A DNA stretch of 64,000 bases from NCBI GenBank assembly GCA_037178975.1, contig JASJZH010000004.1, positions 8,494,001 through 8,558,000 on the forward strand, in the 5' to 3' direction. Position 1 is the stretch's first letter. Every line of letters begins with the position of its first letter. The notes under the pieces were generated by a model, which saw nothing but the letters and a program-made list of their open reading frames with translations, made no database searches and was not told the DNA's origin. Both the position numbers and the translations under genes were made by a program. This stretch comes from Oscheius tipulae. Its lineage: Eukaryota > Nematoda > Chromadorea > Rhabditida > Rhabditidae. Shown here one piece after another: positions 46,931 through 58,100 of this stretch.

Positions 46931-47155
46931 ACCCTAAGAATGACTTTTTGGTATGATTATCGTTTTAACCTACTCCTTGTACAGATGTATCCACTAGAAG
47001 ATAAACGTGTCCATTTGAGAGCTGTATCTGCTCCATGATCTTGAAGTAAGCACAAGGCAAATGGCAGCAATAATTAACTGCTCGGCGCGGCGATAATGAG
47101 AAAAATCCCATTTTCTGACATTTCATAAGGCTATCGTCAGTTTGAAAACAGTTCA

Positions 47156-48028
47156 ATGTTCTCAGCACTAGTTCTATCGACTCTGCTTGTTGGTATTTCC
47201 AATGGGAAATCCAAAAGTTACAATGCTCTGCCTGACGTGGACCACGACGTCATTAGACGGATTCTTCCACATGCTGATCCTGGACATGTTTGGGATGTAA
47301 GATAATGTTTTTAAGAAGAAAATTCAAGATTCCAGCTAGTCTTTGAGATCAATAACAGCACTAATACGTCTGCAAGAAAAGACATGGTCTTCGATTTTAT
47401 TTTCGTTGACAATAAGTTTGTAAGCCAGGACGTTTGTCAGTCAGAGAATGATATTCAAGGGAGAAAAAATGTCCCGAACCGTTTCTCCATTCGACGATCG
47501 AGACTATGTTCTCCACAAACTGTGGTCTCTTCTGGACCAACGAGATGCTATGGTACGGTTCTTCAACGAAGCAAATAGGCAGCTCCAGGACACCATAACT
47601 ATGGGATTGGCTTCAGAGGTTCGATCACTTTCACACAACACTCTCAAGTAATACTCTGTTATCCCATCACTACTTTCAGCTGTTCGAGTTGTTCTACGTT
47701 CTTGACAAGCGCTATTCTCACCTGTTTCCCGCAGCCAGTATGGCTTGGAGTGAATCCATAATAATAACGGTGAGTGTGGAAGAAGCTTAACAAAGTACAA
47801 TGGAACTACGTCATAGACAGAAACATACAGAAACACTGAAACAAAGAAGGTCCACTAAGAAACCTTAATGTTTTCCTTTTAAAGCTCAGCTACGTGAACC
47901 TCGTTCAACCCCAAAATATCGTCGAAAGCTCTCTCATCAACATCGATCCCGACGCTGCTTTTCACCTGCTCTATTGGCAACTCTACGACAGTCACATTGA
48001 AACAAATGTCCTCTTTCTACCTTCCTAG
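47156..48028 (+). CDS. Secreted protein of unknown family
   Basis: ATG at 47156 begins MFSALVLSTLLVGISNGKSK, a good signal peptide. Exon 1 ends near 47297 with PHADPGHVWD. Exon 2 (about 47337-47418) encodes LVFEINNSTNTSARKDMVFD with two N-glycosylation sites. Exon 3 (about 47438-47648) encodes SRTVSPFDDRDYVLHKLWSL and RFFNEANRQLQDTITMGLAS. Exon 4 (about 47681-47769) encodes LFELFYVLDKRYSHLFPAAS, and exon 5 ends TNVLFLPS with TAG at 48026-48028. Introns are short and in phase where I checked. About 200 residues, probably exported; I do not recognise the family. It begins only 226 bp from the divergent Srx-like gene start. Confidence 0.6.
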
Positions 48029-48808
48029 AAGATTCAGATACAAACAGACTATTTGTTGTGTTCTTACTATACTCACTGGACCAGCAGCCTACGGCTGCTT
48101 CGCCGTCGTTTGGGTTTCGGTTAACTTTCTAGTCGAGCTACGACAAATTGTGCGAGATATCTATACACCTTTTCACTTACAATTGACTTGCCACTTAATT
48201 GTCAATAATTCTTTACCTGCATCTTTGCTTCGTGGCCTCGGACAAACAAACACACAGAGTCAACCACAGACACCATTTCATAGTTTAGATAATGGTACGC
48301 CCTGGGAGTGGGATGACATCCGATTATAAATGCATGATTCCCGACAGACTAATGGCTAAGACAGCTGGCCGGAGGCTGCCGCCATGTTGATCCCTATAAC
48401 GCCCCCTTCTCACCCCGAAATTTCTATGCATTTCAAGGCTGTGGCCACCCTAATGACCATGTTGTCCACTTGCGCTCGATTACATTCTCGTTGCCTGTCT
48501 AAGCCGATCAAGGTCCTCTTTTCTGGATTTTCCGGTAATAATTCAAGCGATGAGGCTGTGAGATCTGCTAGCAGGGGGTAGGCGTTCACGCGATGTTTAT
48601 CTCCTCATCGTGACAGATTGTCGTAGATAGTCCTTGCGGATATGCCCGAACTTTTTAGGCTTTGTGCTTTAATGGCTGTCAGTACGCAACAAAACTTTTA
48701 GCTTTTCTTTGCTCCAAATGTGGATACGTCTAGAATGCGTCTCCTGTGGAAAAATATAGTCGAGACAAACATCAGTTATGTTTTTTGTCATAGACTGCCT
48801 AGTTGATG
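48029..48808. other. Interval with repeats, no supported gene
   Basis: Contains a perfect 7-bp-stem hairpin AGCAGCC-TAC-GGCTGCT at 48083-48099 and the inverted copy of the dispersed short repeat (48229-48290). No coding region was supported. Confidence 0.5.
48229..48290 (-). repeat. Dispersed short repeat, copy 2
   Basis: In reverse complement it shares TAAACTATGAAA, ATGGTGTCTGTGGTTGACTC and TGTTTGTCCGAGGCCACGAA with 56961-57024, and more weakly with 12541-12599. Confidence 0.75.
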
Positions 48809-49056
48809 TCAACACTTACTAGTTGTCCCTGTGTTAAGCCGTCTATTTTTATATTTCACAACACTTACATAATTAAAGACATGCCTGAAACTGGTCAAAT
48901 CTGTTGAAAGTCTCTTGTGCTGTATGAAAGTGAACAGTATCTTTCGAGTACCATCCCCAAAGTACGAGTTCGCGTAACATTTTCTCATAAAAACATAACC
49001 ATTTGTATCTTGAACAGCTACTGTTATGAGGCTAATTATAGGATATACCAACTTTG

Positions 49057-49359
49057 TTAGAGGGAACATATACTCTTGCCAGCTTTGCCATTTCCGACCC
49101 TCACGTCTTTCTTCGGCTTCATTAACATGTTTTTAGTCATGGGACTAGCAACGTTTACAGAAAAAAAGTGACGTTTTCTATCTTCCCCCCTTTTCACTTT
49201 CTTTTTACCATATGTAAAATGAAGCGCTGTTATAATTAAGTTTTGCAGCTCGGGAAATTCGATCGCGCTCTGCCTTCTCTCTTTCGCGTTGTAACTCTCC
49301 TCGCTTCCTTCGGGGCCACGACTGCCCACGAACTCTTCAGGAACTTCCTTTTCACTCAT
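49057..49359 (-). CDS. Hypothetical charged protein (uncertain)
   Basis: A 100-codon frame starts MSEKEVPEEFVGSRGPEGSE at 49359. It is rich in E, K and R with coding-like codon use in its first half. A possible donor GTGAGG lies near its end, and a further open frame (48809-49069) with a GTAAGT donor continues downstream, but I could not join them in phase. No domain recognised. It lies head to head with the microprotein candidate at 49418, 58 bp apart. Confidence 0.3.
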   Translation of the reverse strand: MSEKEVPEEFVGSRGPEGSEESYNAKERRQSAIEFPELQNLIITALHFTYGKKKVKRGEDRKRHFFSVNVASPMTKNMLMKPKKDVRVGNGKAGKSICSL

Positions 49360-49417
49360 TTTATGACCTATCTCAAGTCTGCACTCTTTCTTTATAGTCT
49401 TTAACTAAATTTTCAGT

Positions 49418-49605
49418 ATGGCCGACGCTTGGTTGTCATTTTTCTTCGCATACATGTCAACAAGGTACCGGAGGTTGCAAGAGGAATCGGACGAGGTCAT
49501 TTCTTGCGATTTTTACAAAATACAGGTGCCTTTTATGTCTCTTTTGTAAGCCCCACATTTCAGAAAGCAAAGCCGAAAAAGTGGAGCCGATTCTTATGGT
49601 CCTAG
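49418..49605 (+). CDS. Candidate two-exon microprotein (49 residues)
   Basis: ATG at 49418 directly follows TTTTCAGT, a possible trans-splice acceptor. Exon 1 (49418-49525) encodes MADAWLSFFFAYMSTRYRRL and an acidic segment ending CDFYKIQ, closing at a CAG/GTGCCT donor. After a 37-nt intron with an ATTTCAG acceptor, exon 2 (49563-49605) encodes KAKPKKWSRFLWS and stops at TAG. The protein would have a short hydrophobic start, an acidic middle and a basic end. No family is recognised; the short ORF could be chance. Confidence 0.35.
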
Positions 49606-50169
49606 ACGGGAGAAGACACATACCTTGGTGAAAACTTGTGATACGAGAAAAATTCCAGTAAAATCCTAATAAAGAGCTTTTATTGAGCGAGCTCCCGGCT
49701 CCCATCTTCTACTGGGGGCTCACAGCAATTGTCTCATCTTCATAATTATTATCCTAATCGCATTTTCTTTTTTGCATTTCATCTGCTATCGCCTCACTCT
49801 AGCCAGCTTGTGTACCAGCGATGTGCACGCGGAAAATATGAGAACAACCACGCATAATTGGGGTATTCATTATTTTTCGCATACTGCAGAAATTCGATAA
49901 ACAAAAAGTAAGACATTGGATTAGCATGATGAAGCACATTTTTAAATGGAGACCCATGCGTTCAGCAAAAAGAAATCAGAAAGATAACATTGATGTGCGT
50001 GTCAGGCTACAATGTCGAGTTTTCTGTCTTTTCGAGAATCAGCGACCCTTTCTTCAAAAGTACTTATGGCGTCAAAAGAATCGCTAGTCATCTTCTCCAT
50101 CAGGACATTAATTTTACAACTGGGCTCAGTCGGCTGATAAGGCAGCAGCCGCACCCCGCTTCTCCAGCC

Positions 50170-51279
50170 ATGCGACAGCTCTTTGTGACAATTGGTCCAT
50201 TCACAAAAATCAATGCCAACCTTCTATTTTTAGTTTTCGTAGCAGTTGTTGCGGCTCAACAATGTGTCACAACAAAGTTCAACTACTGTAACAATAACTT
50301 GGCCGAAGCTGTAGGTCTGCCCGGCCAGGGGCAGCAAATGTTCCGCAACTGGACCATCATGTACAATCAGTTCTTGTACCTTTTCGGGCAGAACCCCGGA
50401 AGCACTCAGCAGATTCTTCAAGTTTGCAAGTATGGTTTGTCCTGTACAGTTATATAGTTTGATTTTTAGTGCTCTTGAGATTTTTAATGACTGTATTGTT
50501 GGAAGCAATAACGCAGGATGTCTTGATATTAGGATCCTGGTACAGAATACCGACCTCCAGAATGTAGCCTGATGCGGTTTGTATTAAGGAAACCCATATT
50601 TCAGGCCTGGTTCATTGGGGGAACTCTAGCCATGTACCAGTTCAACTGCGGACCGGGAGTTAATAGTAAGTCAATTGGGGTAATGTGCTTAACTCAACGT
50701 ATCTCATAGCTGTATAAACGCTCAAAATAATCTTATACTTTCAGCTCTGATCCACACTAACCTCACCTGTGCTCAACGAGTTCTTCAGAATTATCAGAAC
50801 ACTCTCGAGGCTTGTGTGACTTCCTATCAAAGCTCTATTACTTCCGATGTAAGAAACTCTTGCACGTAAGCTGATGGTCTTACTTTAACAATTTAAGCTT
50901 GTAGCTACGTTAATACCCTGATCAAGTGCTGGTCCACACCCTTCTACACTGCTCCCTGCCGTCGAGCTCAAGGTGCCGATGTCTGGTGGTCGTGCGAGGC
51001 CAACAATCAATTCACCAACAATCAGTTCCCTAACTGTGGAATCGATTGTGACGGTACGGCTCATTTTTTTAGATTTTATTTCTTTTTTAGCCATGGCCGG
51101 ACCTTTCATCACTGGCGACTCATTCGTCCAACAACATCACAAGGTTGTTGATGGCGTGCATTGGTTCAAGATCCCTAACTACATGGCTATCGTATGTTTT
51201 GCTCAAACCTACAGTACTTTTCGCGTTTCAGAAGGACGACAAACTCGCCGAAGTTGAAGGAGAATGGATGAACAACTAA
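50170..51279 (+). CDS. Secreted cysteine-rich protein, T20D4.11-like (DUF19) type
   Basis: ATG at 50170. The N-terminus ends in a hydrophobic signal NLLFLVFVAVVAAQQ, and the mature protein starts near QQCVTTKFNYCNNN. Exons separated by short introns carry regularly spaced cysteines: QILQVC, IFNDCIVGSNNAGC, YQFNCGPGV, NLTCAQRVLQNYQNTLEAC, SCTYVNTLIKCW, APCRRAQGADVWWSC and FPNCGIDC. This pattern of paired cysteines with helical spacers matches the nematode-specific DUF19 secreted proteins. The last exons encode HHKVVDGVHWFKIPNYMAI and a short acidic end EGEWMNN with TAA at 51277-51279. Extracellular; function unknown for the family. Confidence 0.75.
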
Positions 51280-51564
51280 CTTTCATTGCTGAACATTTGG
51301 AATGAATCATATTTAAGTAGTTTTCAAGCACTCTTCTAGTACGTTAACATCTTCCCACAAGATTTAACTCATTTACCTGTAGAATCGTGGAAGACAAAAA
51401 CGGAAGCGATCAAGGTTTTGCGCGTTGTACCCATGATCGTGTCGGCCGACTTGTTGGTCTTGTGTAACAATTGTGTCGCCTTGTAGTGTACATGACATCT
51501 AGAAATCATCTCTGTCATAATGTGCTTCGGGCTGCTTGCAGCAGTACTCGAATCGCGTACAGCT
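51280..51564. other. Short intergenic interval
   Basis: About 290 bp between the DUF19-type gene and the TATA box that precedes the RTE insertion. Nothing else recognised. Confidence 0.4.
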
Positions 51565-51571
51565 TATATAA
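51565..51571 (+). promoter_or_regulatory. TATA box-like element just upstream of the RTE insertion
   Basis: TATATAA five nucleotides before the 14-bp target duplication. In the pre-insertion allele it would lie about 20 bp upstream of CTGCAATGGTACGG (54317 on), so it may have been the promoter of the gene that resumes after the retroposon. Confidence 0.4.
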
Positions 51572-51575
51572 TCCC

Positions 51576-51589
51576 TTGCGGCGAGGCCA
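51576..51589 (+). repeat. 14-bp target site duplication of the RTE element (left)
   Basis: TTGCGGCGAGGCCA, repeated exactly at 54303-54316. Confidence 0.9.
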
Positions 51590-54302
51590 ATTACCTTTAC
51601 TTTTCACAAACTGTGCGCTCGCTTCTTCAAGCGCTCCCTAGTGGCCTACCATCACCGTCACCGTTTGTGGAAAGAAGGAGTTCCGGTCCCAGAACTGCGA
51701 CACAGAGGGATCGTCACGTCAACACCCATGGTGCGAGACCAACTCAACCTCTGTCAGCTCAACTGCCAATCCATCCACTCGAAGAGACGCCTACTCGAAC
51801 TCGAGGAGGCTCTGCTCAAGATCACTTTCGACGTGGTTGGCCTGAGTGAGACATGGAAGTCGGGAAACGGCCAAGAGCTGCTGAGGAAATCTGGCAGCCA
51901 CCTTCTCTACAGTGGTGGTCAGTACAACCGACGCGGCGTGGGCTTCGTTGTGGCACCCCATCTCGTCTCCAACATCCATCGCTTCACACCGATCGACGAC
52001 AAATGCTGCACACTGGAGCTGAGAGGGCCGAATTGGAATCTCCATCTCGTCATGTGCTATGCACCCACAGGAGATGCCGATGACGCCGTCTACGACCGTT
52101 TCCTGAGCAAGGTTCAAAGAGCTGCGTACAACCAGACTGGTGGATCCTTATGGAAACCAGAAAACATCAGAGGTGTACAATAGTGCTCGGAGATTGGAAT
52201 GCTTCCGTCGGACCGCGCCTCCACCCATTGGAACCGTCGATCGGAGCTCACGGCTATGGTACCCGAAACCGTCGAGGAGAACAACTCGTCTCCTTCTGTC
52301 AACAACACGGTTGGGACGTGGCCAACACCTTCAGTAAGCAGAGATCCGGAAGAAAATGGACCTGGAGATCGCCCAATGGCACCACCTTCAAGGAATACGA
52401 TCTGTTCCTCGTTCGAAGATTCAACACCGTGCGAAAAGTTCAAGTCATCAACCAGTTTAACTTCCGAAGCGACCACCGCCTTGTCCGTCTCATCGTCGAT
52501 CTAGACGCCAAGTTCCCCAGACGTCGACAGAAAGCAATGCAGACAAAGATGAACTGGCCGCTTTTCCGACACGCTGTCCAGGAGAGAAGAGAAGCAATGG
52601 AGGATCCGAATCCGGCTAATCAGTGGCCAAGGATGACATTCTGTCTCGTCTTCAGCTGGTCCAAACAAACAAGTCCCTCCGTGTGGCCATTGCTTCGGAT
52701 ATTGAGAAGAACCTCGAGACACGTTATCGTCAGACGCTCTCAACCAAGAGGCTCTTCGAGGAAATATCGACTCCTGTGATCGGACAGCTCCAGAAGAAGG
52801 ACGGATCGCGAACTAACTGCCCCCAAGATGTGCGAGATCGAGTGAAGGAGTTCTTCGACGAGCTTTACCAACAAACGGTCAATGTGGCCCCGATGCCCCA
52901 TCCCCCTCTTGAGGAAGTCTCGCCAGTACTCGAGGAGGAAGTCTGAAAACAATTACATCGGATGAAGATGCGGACAGCCCCTGGACATGACTCCATCACG
53001 ACCATGCAGCTTCGAATTGTGGAAGCGGAGATTGTGCCTCTTCTCGCACGTCTCTTCACTCGGATGCTCCAACATCGTGTGATTCCTCCTGGATTCGGTG
53101 ATTCGATTACCACCCTTATCCCGAAGAAAGGTGATCACACAGACCTGACTAACTTCCGTCCAATCTCCGTGCTACCAGCTCCCTACAAACTCTTCACACG
53201 AGTGATGCTGGCCAGGATGCAAGGAAATCTGGAATTCAACCAGCCAATCGAACAAGCAGGATTCCGCCGAAGCTACTCGACTGTAGAACACCTTCATACC
53301 ATCAGACAGCTGATCGACAAGGCCTCCGGTTACCGAAGTCACCTCTATCTTGTGTTCGTCGATTTCCGGAAAGCCTACGACATCATTGAGTGGGAAGCTG
53401 TCTGGAACTCACTCCAAAGACATGGTTCGGACCAACTCTATATCGAGATGCTGCGAAGGGTCTACAGAGATGCTGGTTGCAAGATCAAAGTGCAAGAAGA
53501 GTTAGTGGATGTCAACATCAAACGTGGAGTTCGTCAAGGATGCGTACTTTCTCCACTGCTCTTCAACGCTGTACTCGAAGACGTCTTCCGCCAACTCAAT
53601 TGGGACGGCATCGGTTTCAACATCAACGGCCGTAAACTGACTCATCTTCGCTACGCCGATGATGTCGTTCTTATCGGAAAGAGGCTGAGATCTGTGCAGC
53701 GGATGGTGACTGAACTGGAACAAGGAAGCCGTAGGATTGGGCTCGAAATCAATCATCGCAAAACTTTCGCGATGACCAATGCCTACGAGGGAGATCTACG
53801 CTTAACAGGACAAGCTATACAGTTTGTCCGGCATTTCGTTTACCTTGGATGTTGGGTGTGAAAGTGAAGCCTTCGCACAGAACATCGAGCCAAACTTGCA
53901 GCCCTACAACGACGGCAGGAAAGGGACATGCTCAGTATCACACTTCGGGATCGTGTGAGGAATGAGGAGGTGAGAAGAAGGACAGAACTACCGTATGTTC
54001 TGGACTTGGCATGGACGAGGAAGCTGAAATGGGCGAGAAAAGTGGCCGAGATGGAAGGAGGAAGGTGGTCGAAAGCGATGACGGAATGGGTTCCTCTAGA
54101 TCAGCGACGAGCTCTAGGGAGACCGTGCATGAGATGGGAAGATGAGCTGAAGAAAGCCTGTGACGAACTCCAACCACGTGGATGCGACAGGCAAGAGAGG
54201 GAGGCGAAGAATGGGTTCGCGCTATGGGAGCGGCAAGGGAGCCTTGACATGATAGCAATCCCTTGATTCCGACAATAAAATTGTAAAATTGTAAATTGTA
54301 AA
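51590..54302 (+). mobile_element. RTE-type non-LTR retroposon, 2.7 kb
   Basis: Flanked by exact 14-bp direct repeats. It carries an AP-endonuclease domain then a reverse transcriptase, and ends in short AATTGTAAA-like tandem repeats (54275-54302) rather than poly(A), all typical of the RTE clade. The element appears complete or slightly 5'-truncated, but its coding frame is broken in several places. Confidence 0.92.
51730..54265 (+). pseudogene. RTE endonuclease-reverse transcriptase, inactivated
   Basis: The endonuclease starts near DQLNLCQLNCQSIHSKRRLL and shows DVVGLSETWKSG, RRGVGFVVAP and CYAPTGD. A frame change near 52145 leads into TIVLGDWNASVG and NQFNFRSDHRLVRLIVDLD. A second change near 52620-52780 enters the linker, and TGA interrupts at 52944-52946. 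The reverse transcriptase then shows TAPGHDSITTMQL, NFRPISVLPAPYKLFTRVML, LVFVDFRKAYDIIEW, GVRQGCVLSPLLFN and the catalytic YADD in LRYADDVVLIG. Another stop lies at 53859-53861, and the C-terminal domain (LDLAWTRKLKWARKVAEMEG, GRPCMRWEDELKK) follows. The frame breaks make it non-autonomous. Confidence 0.88.
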
Positions 54303-54316
54303 TTGCGGCGAGGCCA
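54303..54316 (+). repeat. 14-bp target site duplication of the RTE element (right)
   Basis: Exact repeat of 51576-51589. Confidence 0.9.
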
Positions 54317-55072
54317 CTGCAATGGTACGGGTGCGAGCACAGCAGAGTGGGAAGCAAAAGATTTGCATACCAGATGTTCCTAGCTTGTTGTGTTAGCATT
54401 CTTCCGCTGGCAGTTCGAGTGATTTCGAAATACTCGGAAAATACGAAAGTACGTCTGTCGGCAAAGTTCCCGCTAACGACATCGACGAGAAGAAGATTGA
54501 ACGCTGGCTCCGCTTGGCTGAATACCAGTATCAACCTTCTACATTTGAAACAGCTATGAGTGTGGTAACGCCTTCTGGAGGAGTCCCAGCCTTCTATGAA
54601 GTAAGTTGCTTTTGGTTTTCCTCGGTAATAAACCAAAGAGAAAACTTTGTGATTGCTTGTCTGAACTACTACTAGTATTGCTTCAAGATTTTGGTCCGCT
54701 ACAAGCTTTGCTCAACGCATTAAAGGTTGTTATTCGTCTGCCCGAAACGTTAAAAAAAACTTCGTACTATCAGGATAGTTCACACTTGTATTGGTGCATC
54801 CGCGGAACCCTCTCCGGTGATTCCGCAGATGCCACAATCTGTCTTGTCACAACAGACATCCTAGGGCTCGATAAAACACAAAAAATGCTGGTCATCTATG
54901 TAACAGTAAGTGATCTTTTAACTATGTTTATAAGCTCTGAGAACGTGGCTCTTTTCATCTCATTCCTACCTCATTAACTTTATCACATTAATACGCCACA
55001 TTAATACGCTTTCTTTTTTTCTTGCAAATTAGTGCGCGAGGTTCATTTCCTCATTCCTCTCTCAAACATAGA
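54317..55072 (+). CDS. Possible gene or 5' exons disrupted by the RTE, unknown product
   Basis: Coding-like pieces are separated by plausible introns. One encodes EKKIERWLRLAEYQYQPSTF and ends before a GTAAGT donor (about 54600). Another has an ATCAG acceptor near 54772 and encodes SSHLYWCIRGTLSGDSADAT, ending at a GTAAGT near 54907. A third encodes REVHFLIPLSNIDE (about 55032-55075). The start codon and the joins are not settled. They could be the 5' part of the receptor gene that follows or a separate small gene. No domain recognised. Confidence 0.35.
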
Positions 55073-55135
55073 CGAGGTAATATTGTTTCTTCGTCTATGT
55101 TTTGAGCACCTTGAGTCCAACAGAAAACCATTGTC

Positions 55136-58100
55136 ATGTCTACAAACGCGTCTTGGCCAGAACCCGAATTACCTCCACCGTTGACTTCTTTATTTATCGA
55201 GGCAAGTTCAATCATCGATCAAGAGCAGTTTTCTCAACGAGGACTTCTTGACCGGGATGAGCGTTTCCATGAATAATGTCCTCTTTGATTCACCAAAAGG
55301 GCCGCAAGAGGGACCCGCTTGGAAGCACCAGCACCTTTCTCCAATGCAGACCCCGCCACCGCAACGCTAAATATAAAACCTGTCTAGCCAAAAGGCATAC
55401 CCTGCCGGAGCACAGTGTAGCACAATTTTTGTCTACGCATGCATTGGCAATAAAGAGATGGGAGAACAAGAAGAACAGCAAAACGTTTCATATGGTTAAA
55501 ATTGAGGACACTGATAGCGAAGGCTTCGAGAAGAAGTTCTCACATGTTTCCACTGTGATAAGGACTTTCGGCTTGTTTCACAATCTAATGCGTTCTCTTG
55601 AGACAGTTAGATGAATCAAAACTCGTTAAACGTAGCATGAGCAGCTTATCAAAAAGCTTACTCGTAAAAAGTCGAATGTTTCAATAATCATATCTCCAGA
55701 AAGACAGGTGATATCTTTTTTATGAACAGATTAAAAAAAAGGATAACTGACGAGGTGACTCCTGTAAAACGCTTGTTTGCTCGCATCTTTATTTCAGCCA
55801 CTTATTGAAGTACCACCAGAAGACAAGAACAGCTTCTACTACGCGGTAATTGTGACCTATCTTGTCTCTCTGATCCTCTCCCTCGTTTTGAACTTTACCA
55901 TGTTGCTGGTAATGTTCTCCGCGTGGAAAACTATGATGCATGTAAAGTTTTGTCATTTTTTGCGAGAAACTATTTTTAGAGACCATTCTACATTTTGCTG
56001 TTCTTTGTCATCATCGCCAACCTAATGGCGGCTACAGCTAGCGTCTACACAAGCGTCCCTGTAGTGCTGCAGCTTATCAGTTTCGCAGCTACAAAAGGCT
56101 ATGTGCAGAGCAGTAAGTCCATGAAAAAGAAGTTTATAAAAATTTTCAGCCTTGTACCAAGTTTTCGGCGTTTTCGAATCCATTTCCGACCAAATCGTAC
56201 AGTTTACAGTTCTAGCCATCGCCTTCCACAGACTCTTCATTTTTGTCGCTCCCTCCATGTCGGCTATCTTTTTCGAACGGTGAGTATGTCCTTTTTGAAA
56301 ATTCTGCAAGTCGACACTCTTAAATTTTTCCTATTTTCAGCTTGGGTTTCCGCATCGTCGCTGTCCTCATTTGGAGCCTGGCCATCCTCATCGCAACAGC
56401 CTTCACTGTCTGCAAGTGCGGCTTTCGGTATCCGGCTCCCGAGCATTTACGCAACTCGAACGATGTCAAAAACAGTGATGTTGAAGCTGAGCAGTACTTG
56501 TTCAGTTGCAACATCAGCGGTTATGAGAAACCAGAGGAGATTGATTTCAGTACTGGGAGAGTATTTCTAGCGGTTAGTCCACATTAAGCGACTGGAATCA
56601 ACAATTTCAGATCTACTTTGGTCAAAAGGCACTCTTTCCCTTTCTGATCTTGATCTGCTACATTGGTATTGTGATAAAGCTGCTCAAGATTCGCGCTACC
56701 ACCTGCTCAGGGTACGGAGAGACGGAGATCTTGAAGCAGGGTATTTTCCTCTTTCTGATCTTCCAGGTAGACTGTAGAGAACAGCAAACAATCACGGTAA
56801 CAGGTTTCGACTGCAATCACTGCTTGGGCATATCTTGTCCCACTGAGGCTCAACGAAGTCTTCTCTGTCAGAAGAATGGTATCTAGCGTGAGTTGACACT
56901 CCACCATCGTTACGCAACAATTTTCAATAGAATTGAGGATTTATGAACTATACCAGTAACTAAACTATGAAAGCGCCATGGTGTCTGTGGTTGACTCTGT
57001 TTCTTTGTTTGTCCGAGGCCACGAAAAAAAAGCAAAACAAAAAGCTGTACATTGTTGTTGCTGTTATTTATTATCAACTAACTAAGTTGGACAACAACTC
57101 AGAAAAGGGACGACGAACTCTGTTACTATCAACGAGAGACCGTGAAGAGAAGGAAGAAAACGGTCCAGACAAAGAAACGATAAAAGACAGGGAGACAGAG
57201 AGACAGGAAGACAGAGACATACACACAGAGAGACAGGTAGACAGAGACACAGAGAAATTTCCCTATTATCAACTCTTATTCAAGCGTTGAAATGCGTTTG
57301 TACTTTCAACCACTAACTCTTTCCCAAACGAAAAAAACGGTTTTTCGTTTGCCACAGCTGCTGAAGGAGAGCTGGGGGAACTAACTAGGGAAGGGTTTTA
57401 GTTGCCCGCGGGATATCGAAACGAGGTAGGTGCCATTCGAAAGGGCATCGAAAATGATGGTGTTTCCCAGATTTTCAGCTGCGGAATGGATGTCCTCAGC
57501 CTCCTGGAGCCCTTTAAAGTTTTCGTTTTTCTCCACTTTGGCGCCCTAGATTACTTGGTTCCCGGGTGCAATTATAGCAGCATGCGAACAAGTGGTGCAG
57601 AGGTTGTGCGCTCGCTTAAAATTATTTTCTCCCGGGTTCGATCCCGCAACGCATTATTTTTTTCTTTATTTTTTATTATATCTGCGTAGTTGTTTTCAAT
57701 TGCACAAACTGTACGTCCAGCTTCATCGCTTTACCATGCGCTTGATCAAAAGCGCGGTCAATCAAATTTGATAACTGTAATTGTCAAATACAACTTATTG
57801 CAGTAGATAACAGAGTGGAAATTTACATTTTGGAACAATTTGTGCTATGAGGCGTACGAAGGAAATGTTCGAAGCACAGTAACTGGTTACAATATGAACA
57901 GCAAATAAAGTGACGGAGTTGGCAACCACTGGAGTCTTCATAGACCTTTCCTGTCGGTTCCGGAAAACATACTTCATTGGGTGTTTCGAAGCGACTACTT
58001 GAGGCAGGAGCTGTTACATATCCTGTCTTCACCCAGGCGTGTTGTACGAACCTCTGGAACCGTTTGTTGCAGAACTGCTTGTAGACTTCAGAAATGATCT

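Noticed and set aside
57180-57252. GACAGAGA array as a possible functional repeat
   Set aside because: It looks like an ordinary purine-rich microsatellite with no associated feature.
57402-57689. A 95-codon open frame occurring also at 59762-60055
   Set aside because: Both lie inside the transposon's terminal inverted repeats and are the same sequence; no transposase or host motif is present.
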